Assembly: GCF_037038585.1 (NCBI RefSeq)
Contig: NC_092524.1
Span: 47,825,001-47,889,000, forward strand
Origin: Patagioenas fasciata
Lineage: Eukaryota > Chordata > Aves > Columbiformes > Columbidae
Reading direction: 5' to 3'
DNA length: 64,000 nucleotides
Position 1 is the first letter of the stretch. Each line of letters opens with the position of its first letter. The notes beneath the pieces are model-generated. The model saw only the letters and a program-made list of their open reading frames with translations, was not told the DNA's origin and made no database searches. This document shows, one piece after another, positions 35,294-48,235 of this stretch. Made by a program: the position numbers and the translations under genes.

Positions 35294-38200
35294 TGAATCA
35301 TAGAATAACAGGTTGGAAGGGATCACGAGGATCATCTGGTCCAAACTTTCTTTGAAAAAGCACGGTCTAGACAAGATATCCCAGCACTCTGTCCGGTGTC
35401 CAATGTTGGGGAATCTACCACTTCCCTGGAGTGATTATTCCAATGGCTGATTAGTCTCATCACGAAAAATTTTCTGGTTTGTGTCCAATTGGAATCTCCC
35501 CAGGAGTGACTTGTACCCATTACCCCTCTTCTTTTCCATGTGACTCCTTGTAAAAAGAGACTCTCCATCTTCTTTGTAGCCACCCTTTAAATACTGGAAC
35601 ATGGTGATGAGGTCTCCCCTAAATCTTCTTTTCTCAAGTCTGAACAAGCCCAGTTCTCTCAGCCTTTCCTCATATGGCGACTTCCCAGTCCTTTGATCAT
35701 CTTTGTGGCCTTTCTCTGGACCCTCTCCAGCCTGTCCACATCTTTTTTTGTGTATCAGGGACCAAAACTGAACACAGTATTCCAGGTGTGGTCTGACAAG
35801 CACCAAGTAGAGCAGAATAACAGCTTCTTTACTGGACATGTCCTTGTTGATGCATCCCAGTGTCCCGTTGGTTTTCTTTGCGACAGCAGTATGCTGATCA
35901 CTCATATTGTCCACCAGGGACCCACGTCCCTTTCTACACAAACTGCTCCTCAGATGGGTAGATCCCAGCCTGTGCTGCACTCCTGGATTAGGTTTTCCCA
36001 GGAGCAAGACCTTACAATTGTCTTTGTTGAACTCCATAAGGTTCTTGTTAGCCCACTCTTCCAGCCTATCCAGGTCATATTGCAGGGTGGCCCTTCCTTC
36101 TGAAGTGTCCACTTCCCCGCTCAGTTTGGTGTCATTGGCAAACTTCATCAGGTACACTTGATCCCATCATCCAGATTATTTATGAAGATGTTACACAGTG
36201 CTGGACCCAAAATCGATCCCTGGACCACCCCACTTGTGATAGGCTGCCAGATTGAAAAGGAGATATTTGCCACTACCCCCTGGGTGTGGCCTGTTTCCCA
36301 CAGGCCTGTGGGGTGAGTTTTCCACCCACCCCACAGACCACTTGTCTAGATCATAAGGCAAACGGTTTCTCTAGGAAGAGGCTGTGGGGAAACAGTGTTG
36401 AAAACCTTGGAGAAATCCAGGTAGACAATGTCCACTGCTCACTCCACATCAACTGAGCAGGTTACTTTGATGTAGAAGGTGATCAGGTTTGTGAAGCATT
36501 ATTTACCCTTAGCGAATCTGTGCTATTCCCAGTAATGGGCTTCATTTGACTTGTGATTGCTCCCAGGAGGATTCATTCCATAACTTTCCCAGGGACCGAA
36601 GTAATACTGATGGGCCTGTAATTTCCCAGATCCTCCTTTAAGCCCTCTTGTGGATGTGGGTGACATTAGCCTTGTTCCAGTGTTCTGGGACGACCTCAAT
36701 CTCCATGACTTCTCAAAGATTATGGAAAGCAAGCCACGCAGAGACGTCAGCCAGCTCTCTTAACACCTTTGGATGAATATTGTCAGGGCCCGTCAATTTG
36801 TAGGGATTGAACTCTTGTTCACATACCAGCTCTTCCTTCATCGGCGGTGGGTTTGTGTTTGCGTCAACCTGGATTTTTGTTCCCAAGGTCTGGGAAGTGC
36901 TAGTAAAGACAGAGGTGAAGAAAGTGTTGAGAACCTCTGCCTTTTCAGTGTTATTGGTGACTAATTCGCCTCCCCTGTTTTACAGTGGGCCAATGTCTTC
37001 CTTCTGTTTCTGCTTGTTGTTCATGTACCTGAAGAACCCTTTCTTGTAGTTTTTCACCTCTTTGGCCAATTTCAATTTGAGCTGAGCTTTTGCTTTTCTA
37101 ACTGCATCTCTACATGCTCTGACAATGCCCTTATAGTTCTCAATGGGTATTCATCAGCTTATCCACCTCTGGTATGCGTCTCTCTTGGTTTTGAGCAGAC
37201 TCAAAAGTTCACCTAAGGGGGTCTCTTGCTCCACCTCCTTCACTTACCTTTAGTGGAGATGAACTGTTTTTGTGCTTCCAGGAGAGAGTTCTTGAAAAAC
37301 TCCTAGCACTTGCTAGCTCTTTTATCCTCCATGGAAGCTTCCCATGGAATCCCTCCCAACTGAGCTCTGAGCAAGCTGCAGTTTGCTCTTTTAAAATCTA
37401 AAAACTTTGTCCCAGTACTAGCTTTCAGCGTGCTCAGCAGGATCCCAAACTCAACAATATTGTGATCGCTGCAGCCAAGGCTATCACTGACTGAGATATC
37501 ACAAAGCAAATTTTCTTAGTTTGTAGCAAGTCCATCAGTGCCTCATTCCTGGTTGGCACATCTAACATTTGCATGAGGAAACTCCTCTACGCCATCCAGG
37601 AACTTGATGGATGACATGTGAGCTGCTGTATTTATTTTCCAACAAATGTCCGGGTAGTTGAAGTCACCCATAAGAACCAGGTTCTGTTGACCCATAGCTT
37701 GCTCAGGTGACCCAAATATTGTTTCATTTGCCTTATCATCTTGGTTTGGAGGTTGGTACAGATACCTACTGTAATATCTCCCTTGGAGACAACCCCTCTG
37801 ATCTTGACCCAGAGGCATTTGATAAGGCTTCCACAATCACTGTAGTTGACTTCTAAATATTCCAGGTTCTCCTTAACACAGATCGTAACTCCTCTTCCTC
37901 TTCTTCCCTGCCTGCCTTTATGAAACAACCTATAGCTCTCCATGGTGAGATTGTGAGTTGTCCCACCATGTTTCAGTTACTCCTATGCTATCATAGCTTT
38001 CTGATTGGTTGTGGAGCTCCAGTTCCCGCTGTTTGTTCCCCAGGCTGCATACCTTGGTATTCATATACTTGAGGAGGTTGGTCTTTTGGCTGTCATCTTG
38101 GGAGGCAGCTAAGGAACACTTGTCACTGCTCTGGTTGGCCTGGCTTATTCCCCAGTCAGTTGCAATGGTATGAGTATTGACATTTTGGACCCTGCTTCCT

Positions 38201-38395
38201 GAGTTCTCCAGTTTAAAGCCCACCTCACTGAGCTGGCCAGCCTGTTGCCAAAGATTCTCTTGTCTCTTCTAGACAGGTGGATCCCATCTCTCCCTAACAG
38301 ATTATAGTCATTGAAGAATGTCCCGTTCTCTTAAAAGCCAAAACCCTCCTGTTGGGACCAGCCGTGAAGCCAGAGGTTGTGATAGGGAACTGACA
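35294..38395 (-). mobile_element. CR1 LINE, longest copy (end of ORF1 through ORF2 and 3' end), dead
   Basis: The 3' end is at 35294 (antisense GAATCATAGAATAACAGG, GGTTGGAAGGGATCACG). On the minus strand from right to left, the end of ORF1 carries GRDGIHLS (about 38310-38270), the Asp-x-x-His block of the CR1 ORF1 esterase-like domain. The apurinic-type endonuclease follows, with ETWWD (about 37970), GDFNYPD (about 37660) and SDHNIVEF (about 37450), in several broken frames. Then come the linker and the reverse transcriptase. A 240-codon frame from 36157 to 35435 holds the catalytic block as FANDTKL, with Asn at the first of the two usual Asp positions. It continues with [45 protein letters not shown] and YLKGGYKEDGESLF. 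Multiple stops and frameshifts and the altered catalytic residue make this an inactive fossil. The 5' end is truncated inside ORF1. Confidence 0.95.
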
Positions 38396-41300
38396 GTGCT
38401 AGAACTCAAAGGAGGAAATGGAGCAAATGAAAGGAGTATAATAAAGGATTTAATGGTACTGAAGATGTGGTTGGGGCAAAGAACACAGATGACAGTCTGG
38501 TAGCAAAAGAAGCCAGAAGAAGTAGGACAAGAATAGGTAAAAAATAGGAAGTTTTAAGAGCAAGAGAGAGAAACATGAAGAAAATGATTAAGCTTTGGGT
38601 GAGGTAAAAGGATATAGGGAAGTAGGAGAGGTGAGGGGAAGCAGCTGGGACAGAGAAGGACTAGAGAAAAAGTTTTTGAGTGAAGAGAGTGAATAAAGAG
38701 GGCAGAAAGCAGCTTCCTGATTTATGTAGTGTACATCTAACAGAGCTCTGTGTGTGTGCTGACTCCACTGACAGCTGCACAAGCTGTGTAAGAGCCTGAC
38801 CGACTTGGCACAGAAAGGGAGAGGGGAGAGCCAGGAGGCAGCACTGGAGGGGGTGTCCAGAAGGAGCAAGGTGGGAAAGGAGACAAACTCTGGGAAGAGA
38901 AAGAATGACAGGCAATGGGTTGGATGTGGGGGAAGCATAGAGAAATGCAGAAGCAAAAATTAAATGACAAGACTCATTTGAGGAGGAACAAAATCCCAAA
39001 AGAAAAGCAATTCTTTTAGTATTTTTATTCTTTGATGTAAAAGCAACACAAAAACCATTCAACATGCCTTCCCTCTAGGTGTGTGACTGGAGAGGTAGGT
39101 TGCAGAATGAATCATAGATGTCTCGTTTCTAGGGTAGAGTGTGTGAAAAAGCAGATTGTGTGCTCTACTGAAATAAGAAGAAAGATACCATAGCCAATAT
39201 TGACACTGTCTGTTGAATGCTGAATATGTTTTTGTGCCTGATGGGAAATGTGTGTTTATTTTGAGGCAGATTTTCAGTGCACTTTTGGTATTTAAGGAGT
39301 ACCCAGCAGCTTCATTTTACTTAGCTGGAAAACGAAGTGCTCTCCTTGGGCTTACTTGCTAATATTTGAGTTTCTGCAGTTACATTCTGTAGGTATTTTT
39401 CCTTCCCTATTTGTATGGGTCTAATTCAGCTCAACTAACTGGGGAACTGACTGCTTACAAGAGAACGAATAAAACTGACTTGACACAAAATGCTGTCAAA
39501 TGCATGGAGTAAGCATTTAGGTGAAAGGCATTTTCCCTTCTAATCCTTCAGTTCTATTAATCCTAGATGTTGGTTATAAAAATAGCAAATAAAAATGGAC
39601 TCAAATAGAATAATGTTTGTTGGGGTTTTTTTGTTTGGTTTTTTTTTGTTTGTTTGTTTGGTTTTTGTTTTGTTTTGGTTTTGTTTGTTTGTTGGGTTTT
39701 TTTTTCTTTTTTAGATAATATCCTTTATTGGAACACAATTTGCCAATGACAGCTTATTTTAGGATCCAACACAAATAGCTGAGCATGTCTCCTAGTTCTT
39801 GGAGAGGGGATACACTTCATATTTGTCCAAGCTCTCCTTGAGTGCCAGCTTTTGACATATATGGTGGTGAATCATACACATGCAAGATGTATGGAGTGAA
39901 GATGGGCTCAATACTCCTTGTCTCTGGTTTCCATGTTTCTCCCTTTAGCCAGATGTTTTCTTTTGCTGAGGGCTGAGCTGCCTGTAGCATCATGTTGTTC
40001 TCCTCATCTGAGCCTCAACTGGACATTGGTTTCTTGCAACTACACCAAGATAAAGACGTTTTGCTTCACTGAGGACTATGGTGAAGCATTTACTGGGAGT
40101 AATGAAGGCAGACTGTGTGAGAACATGTGATCATCCTCCCTTCAATTCCTGTGAGATATATGATCTAAAGAAGTATATGGAGAAGTCAGCGGAACCTTCG
40201 TAGTAAAAGTCAGGCTGGAGCATGACACCCTCAAAACTAGAAAGAAGCTGCTTCCCTCCCATCTGAAGTTTTTCCTGTTCCTGTGTCATGCTTGCAGTCT
40301 CTCATCTGTTCAAGGTTTTAAAAACTTGCCATCTGGTCTTCCTTCTTTGGGCATGGTGCTAAAGGGCACACCTGATTAGTGTACAGGGTCACCCCAGGAG
40401 ATCTGGGTTAAGACTGAATTCATGTCCCAAGCACAGCAGATTTGATCAGCTGTGCTTTTCCCTAAGGGTCTTCTTTCCTCATCTCACAAAATAGCTCTCA
40501 CAGATTGGTGTGACTGTTGATGTCCACTCAGGAGAAGCAAATTGTTTGAAGTCGAACAGGCTGGCATGGTTAGAAGCAGAAGTGTTTTGGGATGGAGCCA
40601 GACAGTGAAATAGAAAGGCTTCAGGTTGTGTCTGCCATCAGCTGAGGGCCTGGAAACTGTAGGTCAGCACAGTAGACTTTGATTTTCATTCTGGTGGTAT
40701 GGCTAATTTATTTATGTAATGGCCTTCTTGTGTGTCACCTTTCCCCATTTACTTTCACTGAGTACCCCTCATTTCCCAGCCTTTTTAATTGTATTGAGAG
40801 CTGCCTTCTTTCTCAGACTGACCTGCCAGCGTTTACGTACAATAAATAGGGGAGAGTGGAGTAGTGATGATGAAATTGGGCAGCATGAGCCAACAATCGA
40901 AGTAGAGGAGAACGGTGCATTTCCTTGGGCTGAGCTTCTGTTTTGCCTTTTCTTCTGCTGCTCGCTCCTTCCTTGACAGTCCTTTGTGGTGTCATCTCCT
41001 TTAATCCTTGTGTGCAAAGGTTAATGTTAATGCTGTGTGAGAGGCAAGAGTCCCTGCTGGCACAGGAAAAGAATCATTTAATAAAAAAAGTAATCATTGA
41101 TCAGTAGCTCCATTCTGTCAAAGGTCACTTATTGATCCATGTCTCATTGTGAGTCAAGCCCTCTGCTTTAATGACCTAATTCCCAGGTAAGTGTCTCTGT
41201 TATTTGAGGGAAGGGGTGCTAGGAAACACTGCCTCTTATAGGAATGTCACTCTTGGCATGAGATTCCAGGGGAAAAAAAAGCCTTGTAGCGATCTCAGCT

Positions 41301-44300
41301 AACCATGTTTTAAAGTCCTCCTAGTCCTGCTTGTTTTATATGTTTGCTCTCTCAAGGAAACCAAAAGTTGCATGGAGGTTAAATGTTCTTTTGCTGCTGG
41401 GAAGTCTCTTCAGGCCAGAACTGCAGTACAGTAACAGGGGTAACACAGAGGAAGGCAACACACTTGTGAAGCTGTAATTGTTCCTTGTGCTCTAGTTCAA
41501 TTTGAAAGAAGTAAGGACAAATATGAGAGAAGGCTCCAAATATCATCGAATGTTGTTAAAAGTGTCTGGCAGGCATTCCTCTTCCTTCTGGCCCTCTCGT
41601 ATGAGCTGTAGGAGTGCACACAATGAGATGTAAAGATGTCACATTTTTGAGTTGTTACAGAGAAATTGAAGAGCAGCATGTAATCTTACTGCAAGGGATA
41701 ACATTCACCAGCACTTCTAATATGATATCTCATTGCAAGCCTCCTGAGATGTAAAAATCCTATGGACTCAACTAACTGTGATGCTTGTAGGGAGATAAGT
41801 TTTACAGCATTCTCTGTAAATCCCATGCAGATGCTGGTTGCCAAAGGCTGCTGCACCTGGATGGGAACATTCCTGCCTGCCATCTCTCACTTGTACCCTG
41901 TTCCCATACAGCATGAAAATACATAACCCAGTCTTTTGCATAGTCTTTTTATAGGCATACTAAAAGTGGCATTAAAATATAGGACTTAATATATCCTTTG
42001 CTGTAAATGCTGCTACATGTAATATTCATATTGTTCTAGAGTGCGTGCAAGCAGGTAAGGTGGGCAGTTCAAAAAGGCTGCAGCCTGCAGTGCACGTCTG
42101 GAACAGACTGAATGGAAAGACCAAAAGGAGCCCAGGCCAGAAGGGCTGCAGCATAAATTGGCAGCAGTGGGAAATGAGATGATGCTTTATTACATGATGT
42201 TGCAAAGCTAATAGAGTTACCCAGGTTTTATGTCTTTACCGACAATTGCAGTTTCTGAAGCAGGACACAGAGGGTTGATCTGAACCAGAACAGGATGCTG
42301 GACTGAGACAAAAAGTATGAGTTTCCATGACAGTTTGCATCTGCTGCGATGTAAGCATCCTTAAGGCTTTGTCCTGTGCTCTAAATCTCAACAAAACACA
42401 GAGGAAGTTCACCTGTCTTTTGGAAATGCCCAGGTTAAACTTCAGGAAAAAAGAACAGCTCAAAGTTCTGTCTTCTGGGCTTATTGGTGTCTTTGATTAT
42501 AAAATACCATCTGCTTTAAGCACCTAAGAAAAAATTAAGGATAAAAAAGTATTTTCTAGCCTTTCTGAAGCCAATGAAAACTGCTTCTGACTTCAGTAGA
42601 GCTGAATGTTACTTTATTTCCCTTAATTCTTTGGATAACTTAAATCACTTTCTTCCCACAACAACATGTAGACTCTCTACACTAGAACTGTGTGTATCTG
42701 AGAACAGCAATTGAGGGAGGATCTGTTATCTATTGCAACTGTGACTTCTGGCCTTTCCCGTTGTCTTGATGGAATAATGAACACCTCCACTTTGTTTCTT
42801 TGCACCCTCTTGGCTGCTTTGCTCTTAGATATTTAGTTGTTGAAGCATTTCTCCCTGAATGTCATATACCTCACTGGAATTTCCCAAGACATGTTGTGCA
42901 ATTAATATATTGATACCCTCTGCAGGCAGGTGTGGCTTGTACATGGTTGTATTTTACCATGTGCCATAAGTGGAGGTCACTGATTTTCTACTTCTTGTCT
43001 CTTGTGGGAGCAGGTACGTGTGGCACCTTTCTGATATTCCACAGGGATCAAACTCTCGAATATCTGCTATTGTGTGATGGGTGCCTGTGTGTGTGTCTGT
43101 GTCTGTTTGGGGTCTCTTCAAGCGGACGTGTAGAGTTACAGAATGGCTATAAAATTTCTCTAGGGATTTCATTGCGAGCTGCTGGAGCAATTAATGAATA
43201 GCAGCAGGGTGCTATGTGGGTGTTTGCTCCAAGGCTGTCTCTGATTATACAGGACAGGGACTTGCACTTTTTCACACAGAAGAAAAATGAAACAGTAGAC
43301 TTTTTCTTGGAGATTTTTTTTTCTCTTTTAGAATGAACATGCTAACTGAGAGAAGTGCTGCTCCTCACTGGTGCGTGGGTGTCAGCTGAAGCCTGTTCTA
43401 CTGAGCTGCTCAATGCTGTGGTTCACCCCAGACTACATAGGTAAAGACAGATTTTGAAGAGGGAGGTTCTGCTCTGGCCCCTCTCAAGGTACATTATTTT
43501 CTGTGGTTATTGATGGTTTTGTAAGTGGCAGGGCAGAGTGGAGTCCTTAAGTGAGTTATGAAAGGCCATCAATAACTGTTGGAAATACTGTGCCAAGAGC
43601 TAGTCCCTCTTAAACCAAGTTAAAAAACCTGGTTTTAGTCTTCGAATTGACAGAGACTTGTCCTGGTTTGGTTTGGTTATGTTTTCATTTAAGGTCCTGG
43701 AGTGACCAGGGTGGCTGGCTATGCTGTGGAAAACAACTGCTCTGGAAGATGGCAGAGAGGCAGGCCTGGGGGTGGAAAAGAAACTTAATTCTTTTTATTC
43801 TGGCAATTGAGGGGAGGAGGAAAAAGAGGAAAAAGCATATGGATTCCATGGCCTGCAGCACAGAGAGCCCAGAAATGCGGATGTAAAGGGGTTTGTGGGA
43901 GTATAATGTGAGGGAACGCTTACTCTATTTCCTGATGGGCTTTTTACCACTGGCACTCAGCTCTGGGGTTCAGGGTCTCCTCCAGTGGTGGAGGATAATG
44001 TTCATCCTTGCAGCATTTGATGCAGGCCAAGAAGTAATACTTGTGGAGTGGCCTTGGCAGTACCATCAGCTATCAACACAATAACACATGGTTCTGCAAG
44101 GATACTCTAGCAGGCTATGGAAATAGAAAACTGCAACCTTTTTTTTTTTTTTTTTAAATTGAAAGATGTAACATATATTTTGCGGCTACACAATATACCA
44201 TTGGCAAAGCAAGTGGGGAATAGGATCCACTACGTCTGCTTTGGACAGCTTTTGATCGACAAATTCCTGTTACCTATGGAGAGCTTATGACACACAGCTC

Positions 44301-46074
44301 AGCATTGCCAAATGAGACAGAATTAAACAGTGGCACCACACTTTCTATTCAGTTTAGTTTGATAGTTTTTGCCATTAAAATAAGTAGAACATCCCATTGA
44401 TTACATAGATTTTAAAATGTTGTGTTGTAGTTTCAAGGCTTTTTATATGCATTAAAACGAAAAAATGAAAAAAACTACCAACCCAAACTAATTGCAGGAC
44501 ATCTTTAAAATGTCCTAGAATGTAGTATGACCCATGATCATAGAAATGTCAGCCTTAATAGCTTTATTCATTCCTCTTCTGTAAAACAAAACTAGTGTTG
44601 TTTTAGACCCTTTCCTGATGTTGAGGAGTTAAATCTTGTGACTCACTGACAATTGTTTTAGATTAACATATGGGGCATCAGTTGGTCTGATGGTCACCAT
44701 TCCTGTGGATGCTCTTAGCTTATGATGAATATGGGGCAACCTCATTTGGGTTAAACCTTTCTTGTTATGAGCTGAATTAAATTGTATTTTTTACTGTTGA
44801 CCAAGAACAGAGACCTATGAACCCTTCCGTTGATGGATGCTGTCTCAGGAAGCCACAGTGCCTTAACTGTGTGCCTATGCCCCTAATATGTTACCCAGAC
44901 CTTGCCCTCCTCTGTCCAGCATAGTCTCTTCTGCAGTATTTTTCCAAGCTTATAGTAAGAGGTTTTTGCATCAGAGACTTAGTACAAACAAGCTGTGATT
45001 GACCTTTTAAACCAAACAAGCTTGCGTGTTTCCAATATGAAGAGACAGCAGACAAGCCTCTAGCTCGAGGCAGAAGATGGAGAAGAAAGGGAGGGATAAA
45101 TATTCAAACAGTAGGAATAAAGAACATGGCCTTGCTATGTGGAGCAGAGAAAAAACCCCAAACTTCTGCTTGCTTTGTCAATACGTCTGACATGTTGCAA
45201 GACGCTTTGTAGTGGGAGTCTCTGCTCTGTGGAGAGAGGAGGAGGAATATGCCTGTGTGTATTTATAGACCCTGAATATTTGTTTTGTGCAGGTTTTAGA
45301 TACTCTCTCTCATCCCCAGAGTTCTGCTCAGACTTGGCATCTGTTCAGCCATGTAAAGGACTTGTGTGCATGTAAAGTCTGCTTTAGAAGTCACTTTGTC
45401 TACACTTCTCCGAGGGTATTTTCTAGAGGAAGCTCAGTGATCACTATACTCTTGTTTTGTGGTTTTTTTTTTTTTTTTTTTTAAGGGATTTGATGTATTT
45501 TGTCCCTGGAGTTGGGCAGCAGGGCTGACTACTTGAACAGTGTGCTGGGCTGAACATGCAGATTGGTAAGATGTAGTGTAGTTGCAGGAGATGAAATGTG
45601 GGTGAGGCAGGGATTATGTCTTGCCTGTTCCTATGGAAGGACATAGATACGATTTTGCTTCAAAAGTTGTGTGAAGGACTGCAACTATACAGTCTGTTCA
45701 TGCTTTCTTAGGGTAAGTGCTTTTTTTCTCTTATCCTCATGTTAAAATGTTTCCTATATTTACTTAAAACTTTTGACTTCTAGTGGTGTATTCTCTTCTT
45801 TTATCTGGGGATTGACATTCTCCAGATCATGTTAAATGATGACAAAGAAATAAAAAAACGAATGCTGTGAAGGTGTCCCTGGGCTCTTGTCAAATACAGA
45901 TCAGATGTTTTTGGAATTTATGTTTAGCCTTTGCATGAGCCCTAGGTCAGGCTGTGTTTCCTGGCTAGGAAAATATTTGCGAATATCTGAATCAGCTGTT
46001 GGGTTTTAAGTGCTGAGTGAATGGGAGTAAAATTTCAGGTTTTCTGTTGATGATATAATTTTTACCTTGTCTTG
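38396..46074. other. single-copy DNA
   Basis: About 7.7 kb with no recognisable gene or larger transposon. 38.4-38.96 kb is purine-rich on the plus strand, which produces long Leu/Ser/Pro-rich frames on the minus strand (for example 39065-38661) that I regard as chance. A 100-bp G/T tract lies at 39612-39712. T runs occur at 44139-44155 and 45463-45482. Confidence 0.5.
39612..39712. repeat. G/T-rich tract, (TTTG)n-like
   Basis: About 100 bases almost entirely of T and G on the plus strand, with interrupted TTTG and TTTTG units and runs of up to nine T. It is likely to be unstable in length. Confidence 0.85.
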
Positions 46075-46760
46075 TGATCCATGGATTTTTAAGCCCAGAA
46101 GTGGCCATTATAATGATCTACTCCAATTGCCTGTATAATGGGGGAAGCCGTGTGACCTACAGCATATGCTCATGTACAGTGAAGCTATTTTGGAGACTTA
46201 AAACATTCTTGGGAACAGTACACTGGGGACAGTTTCTCTCCCCCACCATCCTTCAGCTTAGTTGTAAATCCTTTCTAATATTTATTGGCCCTTTGGGACT
46301 TAGACTGTGCCTTCTCACGTGTTTTTTACAATATTTACCTTTATCAGTGTAAGAACATGGGATTGCAAAGGACTTCCTGAGTCCCATGACATGCAGCTGC
46401 ATATCTTCTAAAGAATATAAAACCTATTAGTTTTGTGATGTCTGATTCTTTTCTGGATGGACGGCTATTTCAGAACTTCAGTCTGATGATTGTTAGAAAT
46501 GCTATTTAATTCCCAGTATGTGCTCACTTATAGCCAGTTCAGACACCGTTTTTCTGGTGCCAGTATTGCTCTTCAGCTCATATATTTTCTTCCCCATTTG
46601 TGCAGTATTTATAGACAGTAGTGAGCTCTTTGTCTCGTTAGGCTAGAAGTGCCATGTTGTCTTCGTCTCTTCTTGTGAAATAGGTTCTGGGTTGTTTGGT
46701 TCATCCTCAAAGGCTTTCTCGAAACTTGCTTAGTCTGGTTTCCTCCTTTGCAAGCACAGG
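46075..46760 (-). mobile_element. ancient CR1/L3-like LINE relic (antisense)
   Basis: The left part ('agcccagaagtggccattat', 'aatgatctactccaattgcc', 'tgtataatgggggaagc') resembles the antisense 3' end of the old amniote CR1/L3 family known from turtles and crocodilians. That family reads like 'gccagaagggaccattatgatcatctagtctgacctcctg'. Further right, 'cttgtgaaataggttct' and 'ttggttcatcctcaaaggc' fit the ORF2 tail region of such elements. Divergence is high, and the middle and right parts are less certain than the left end. Confidence 0.5.
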
Positions 46761-47959
46761 TGATGAGAATAACGTGCTATTTCAGAGCAGGTCAGACCAG
46801 TGGCTGGCGTGGTGGCTGGAAGCAAACCTTAGACCTGTTGGGGCCTCTGAATACTGCTGCAAGACAGCTCTTTGCCAGGTTTGCGTGCAGATCCACCTGT
46901 CAGGACTCAGCACACAACTCTCAGGTTTTATATTTCTGCACAAACTGGTTTAGCTTATGTGATGTTTACAGAGCAGAGGGACCTAATTTTCATGGCATAG
47001 ATGATGAATGTCGGTCCTCATGGTAATGCAAACTCAACTCTTGCTCCAGAGGCTTTGGTGGGACTTCCTCAGCCCAATAGGTTGGGGATAAGGTGGAGCT
47101 GGGCAAATCAGATTTAATTTAGAAGCCATCGTGCCACTTCTTCCTATTAGTGCTTCTGTGTTAGTCATCTACCTAATGTAATTGCATGGGAAAATTGATT
47201 TATGAGATCAAATGATCAGATATACAATAGACAGTACAAAATAGGTCCTCCTTTAGCGTAATTGAAGATAACACTTTTTTGATAGTGTGTGGATCTGAAC
47301 ACATCTGCTTTTTGAGAACATGATATAGTTGTATGTAATACATGTGTATATGAACCTGAATGTGCGTTAAATAAGGATAGATGTGAAATGGTTACATATA
47401 AATGCCTTCTAGTGTGACATTACGTATACATATCAAACCGTTTGAATCTTGTGTTGATAATCCTAGTGTGTGGGTGCATACCACCCTACAGTGTGGTAAT
47501 ATAGCAGATAATATACCCCAAGTCAAGAAACTGAGAGTTTTTGTTCCCGTAGCACTACTAAACTCTCTTCTCTGTATGGTGTGTTTAAACCACAATTATG
47601 ATAAAATCAATAGAAAACCACAAAATCTTATATGTGTACTTGGGGCTAAATCATGGTTATAGTGGGAATTGGATGTTCATAATGTCTGAATTTTATGCAA
47701 TTAAATACTCAACATAATAAATATGTTTGCACTGTCTATGGCAGAATTGTAAAAGAGGAGACCTGCAAGGAAAGCATTATTTATGCCATGCTGTGGTTGC
47801 ATTTCTTATTATTGTGTTTAATAGTTTCCTTGCTAGAGTTTGAAATTTGATGAATTAAGAGATGCCAGGGTACTATGATTTGAGTCTCATCCCTCAGCAA
47901 ATGAGTGTTGCGTATTGTCTTTTATCCTTAAGAGAGAAAGAGGGACTTTTACAACTGAG
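46761..47959. other. single-copy DNA
   Basis: Nothing recognisable. The AT-rich stretch at about 47105-47240 includes ATGTAATTGCAT, an octamer-like motif, without other support. Confidence 0.45.
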
Positions 47960-48235
47960 GGTTCTCCAGTTGAGCAGAAAAAGGTGTATAACAAGATCAA
48001 GTGATTAGAAGCTGAAATAGACAAATTTAAACTAGAAATAAGGTACCCATCTTTAACAACTATGATAATTAGGCCCTGAAAAAATGTTATAGGACTTGTT
48101 ATGAACTCTGCATTAATAGAAATCTTTAAGACAGGATTTGACTTTTTTTTTTTTTCATTCTGCTTCAAACAGAAATTAATTCAAGGAAGTTCTCAGGCCA
48201 GATAACCCCCAGGGATGTTCTGTGGCTTCACAATT
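47960..48235 (+). mobile_element. ancient CR1/L3-like LINE 3' relic (sense)
   Basis: The plus strand contains 'agctgaaatagacaaattta', 'aactagaaataaggtaccc', 'aatctttaagacaggatttg' and 'aggaagttctcaggcca'. This follows the order of the 3' part of the same old amniote CR1/L3 family ('gaaactagacaaattcaaactggaaataaggc...tttaaatcaagattgga...gaagttctatggcctg'). It is short, diverged and inactive. A T run of 12 interrupts it near 48144-48156. Confidence 0.55.

Noticed and set aside
35435..36157. 240-codon minus-strand frame as a possible host gene
   Set aside because: It is the reverse-transcriptase end of the CR1 copy, with an altered catalytic residue.
38588..39065. Overlapping minus-strand frames rich in Leu, Ser and Pro
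   Set aside because: They arise from a purine-rich stretch on the plus strand, and two frames over the same bases look equally plausible.
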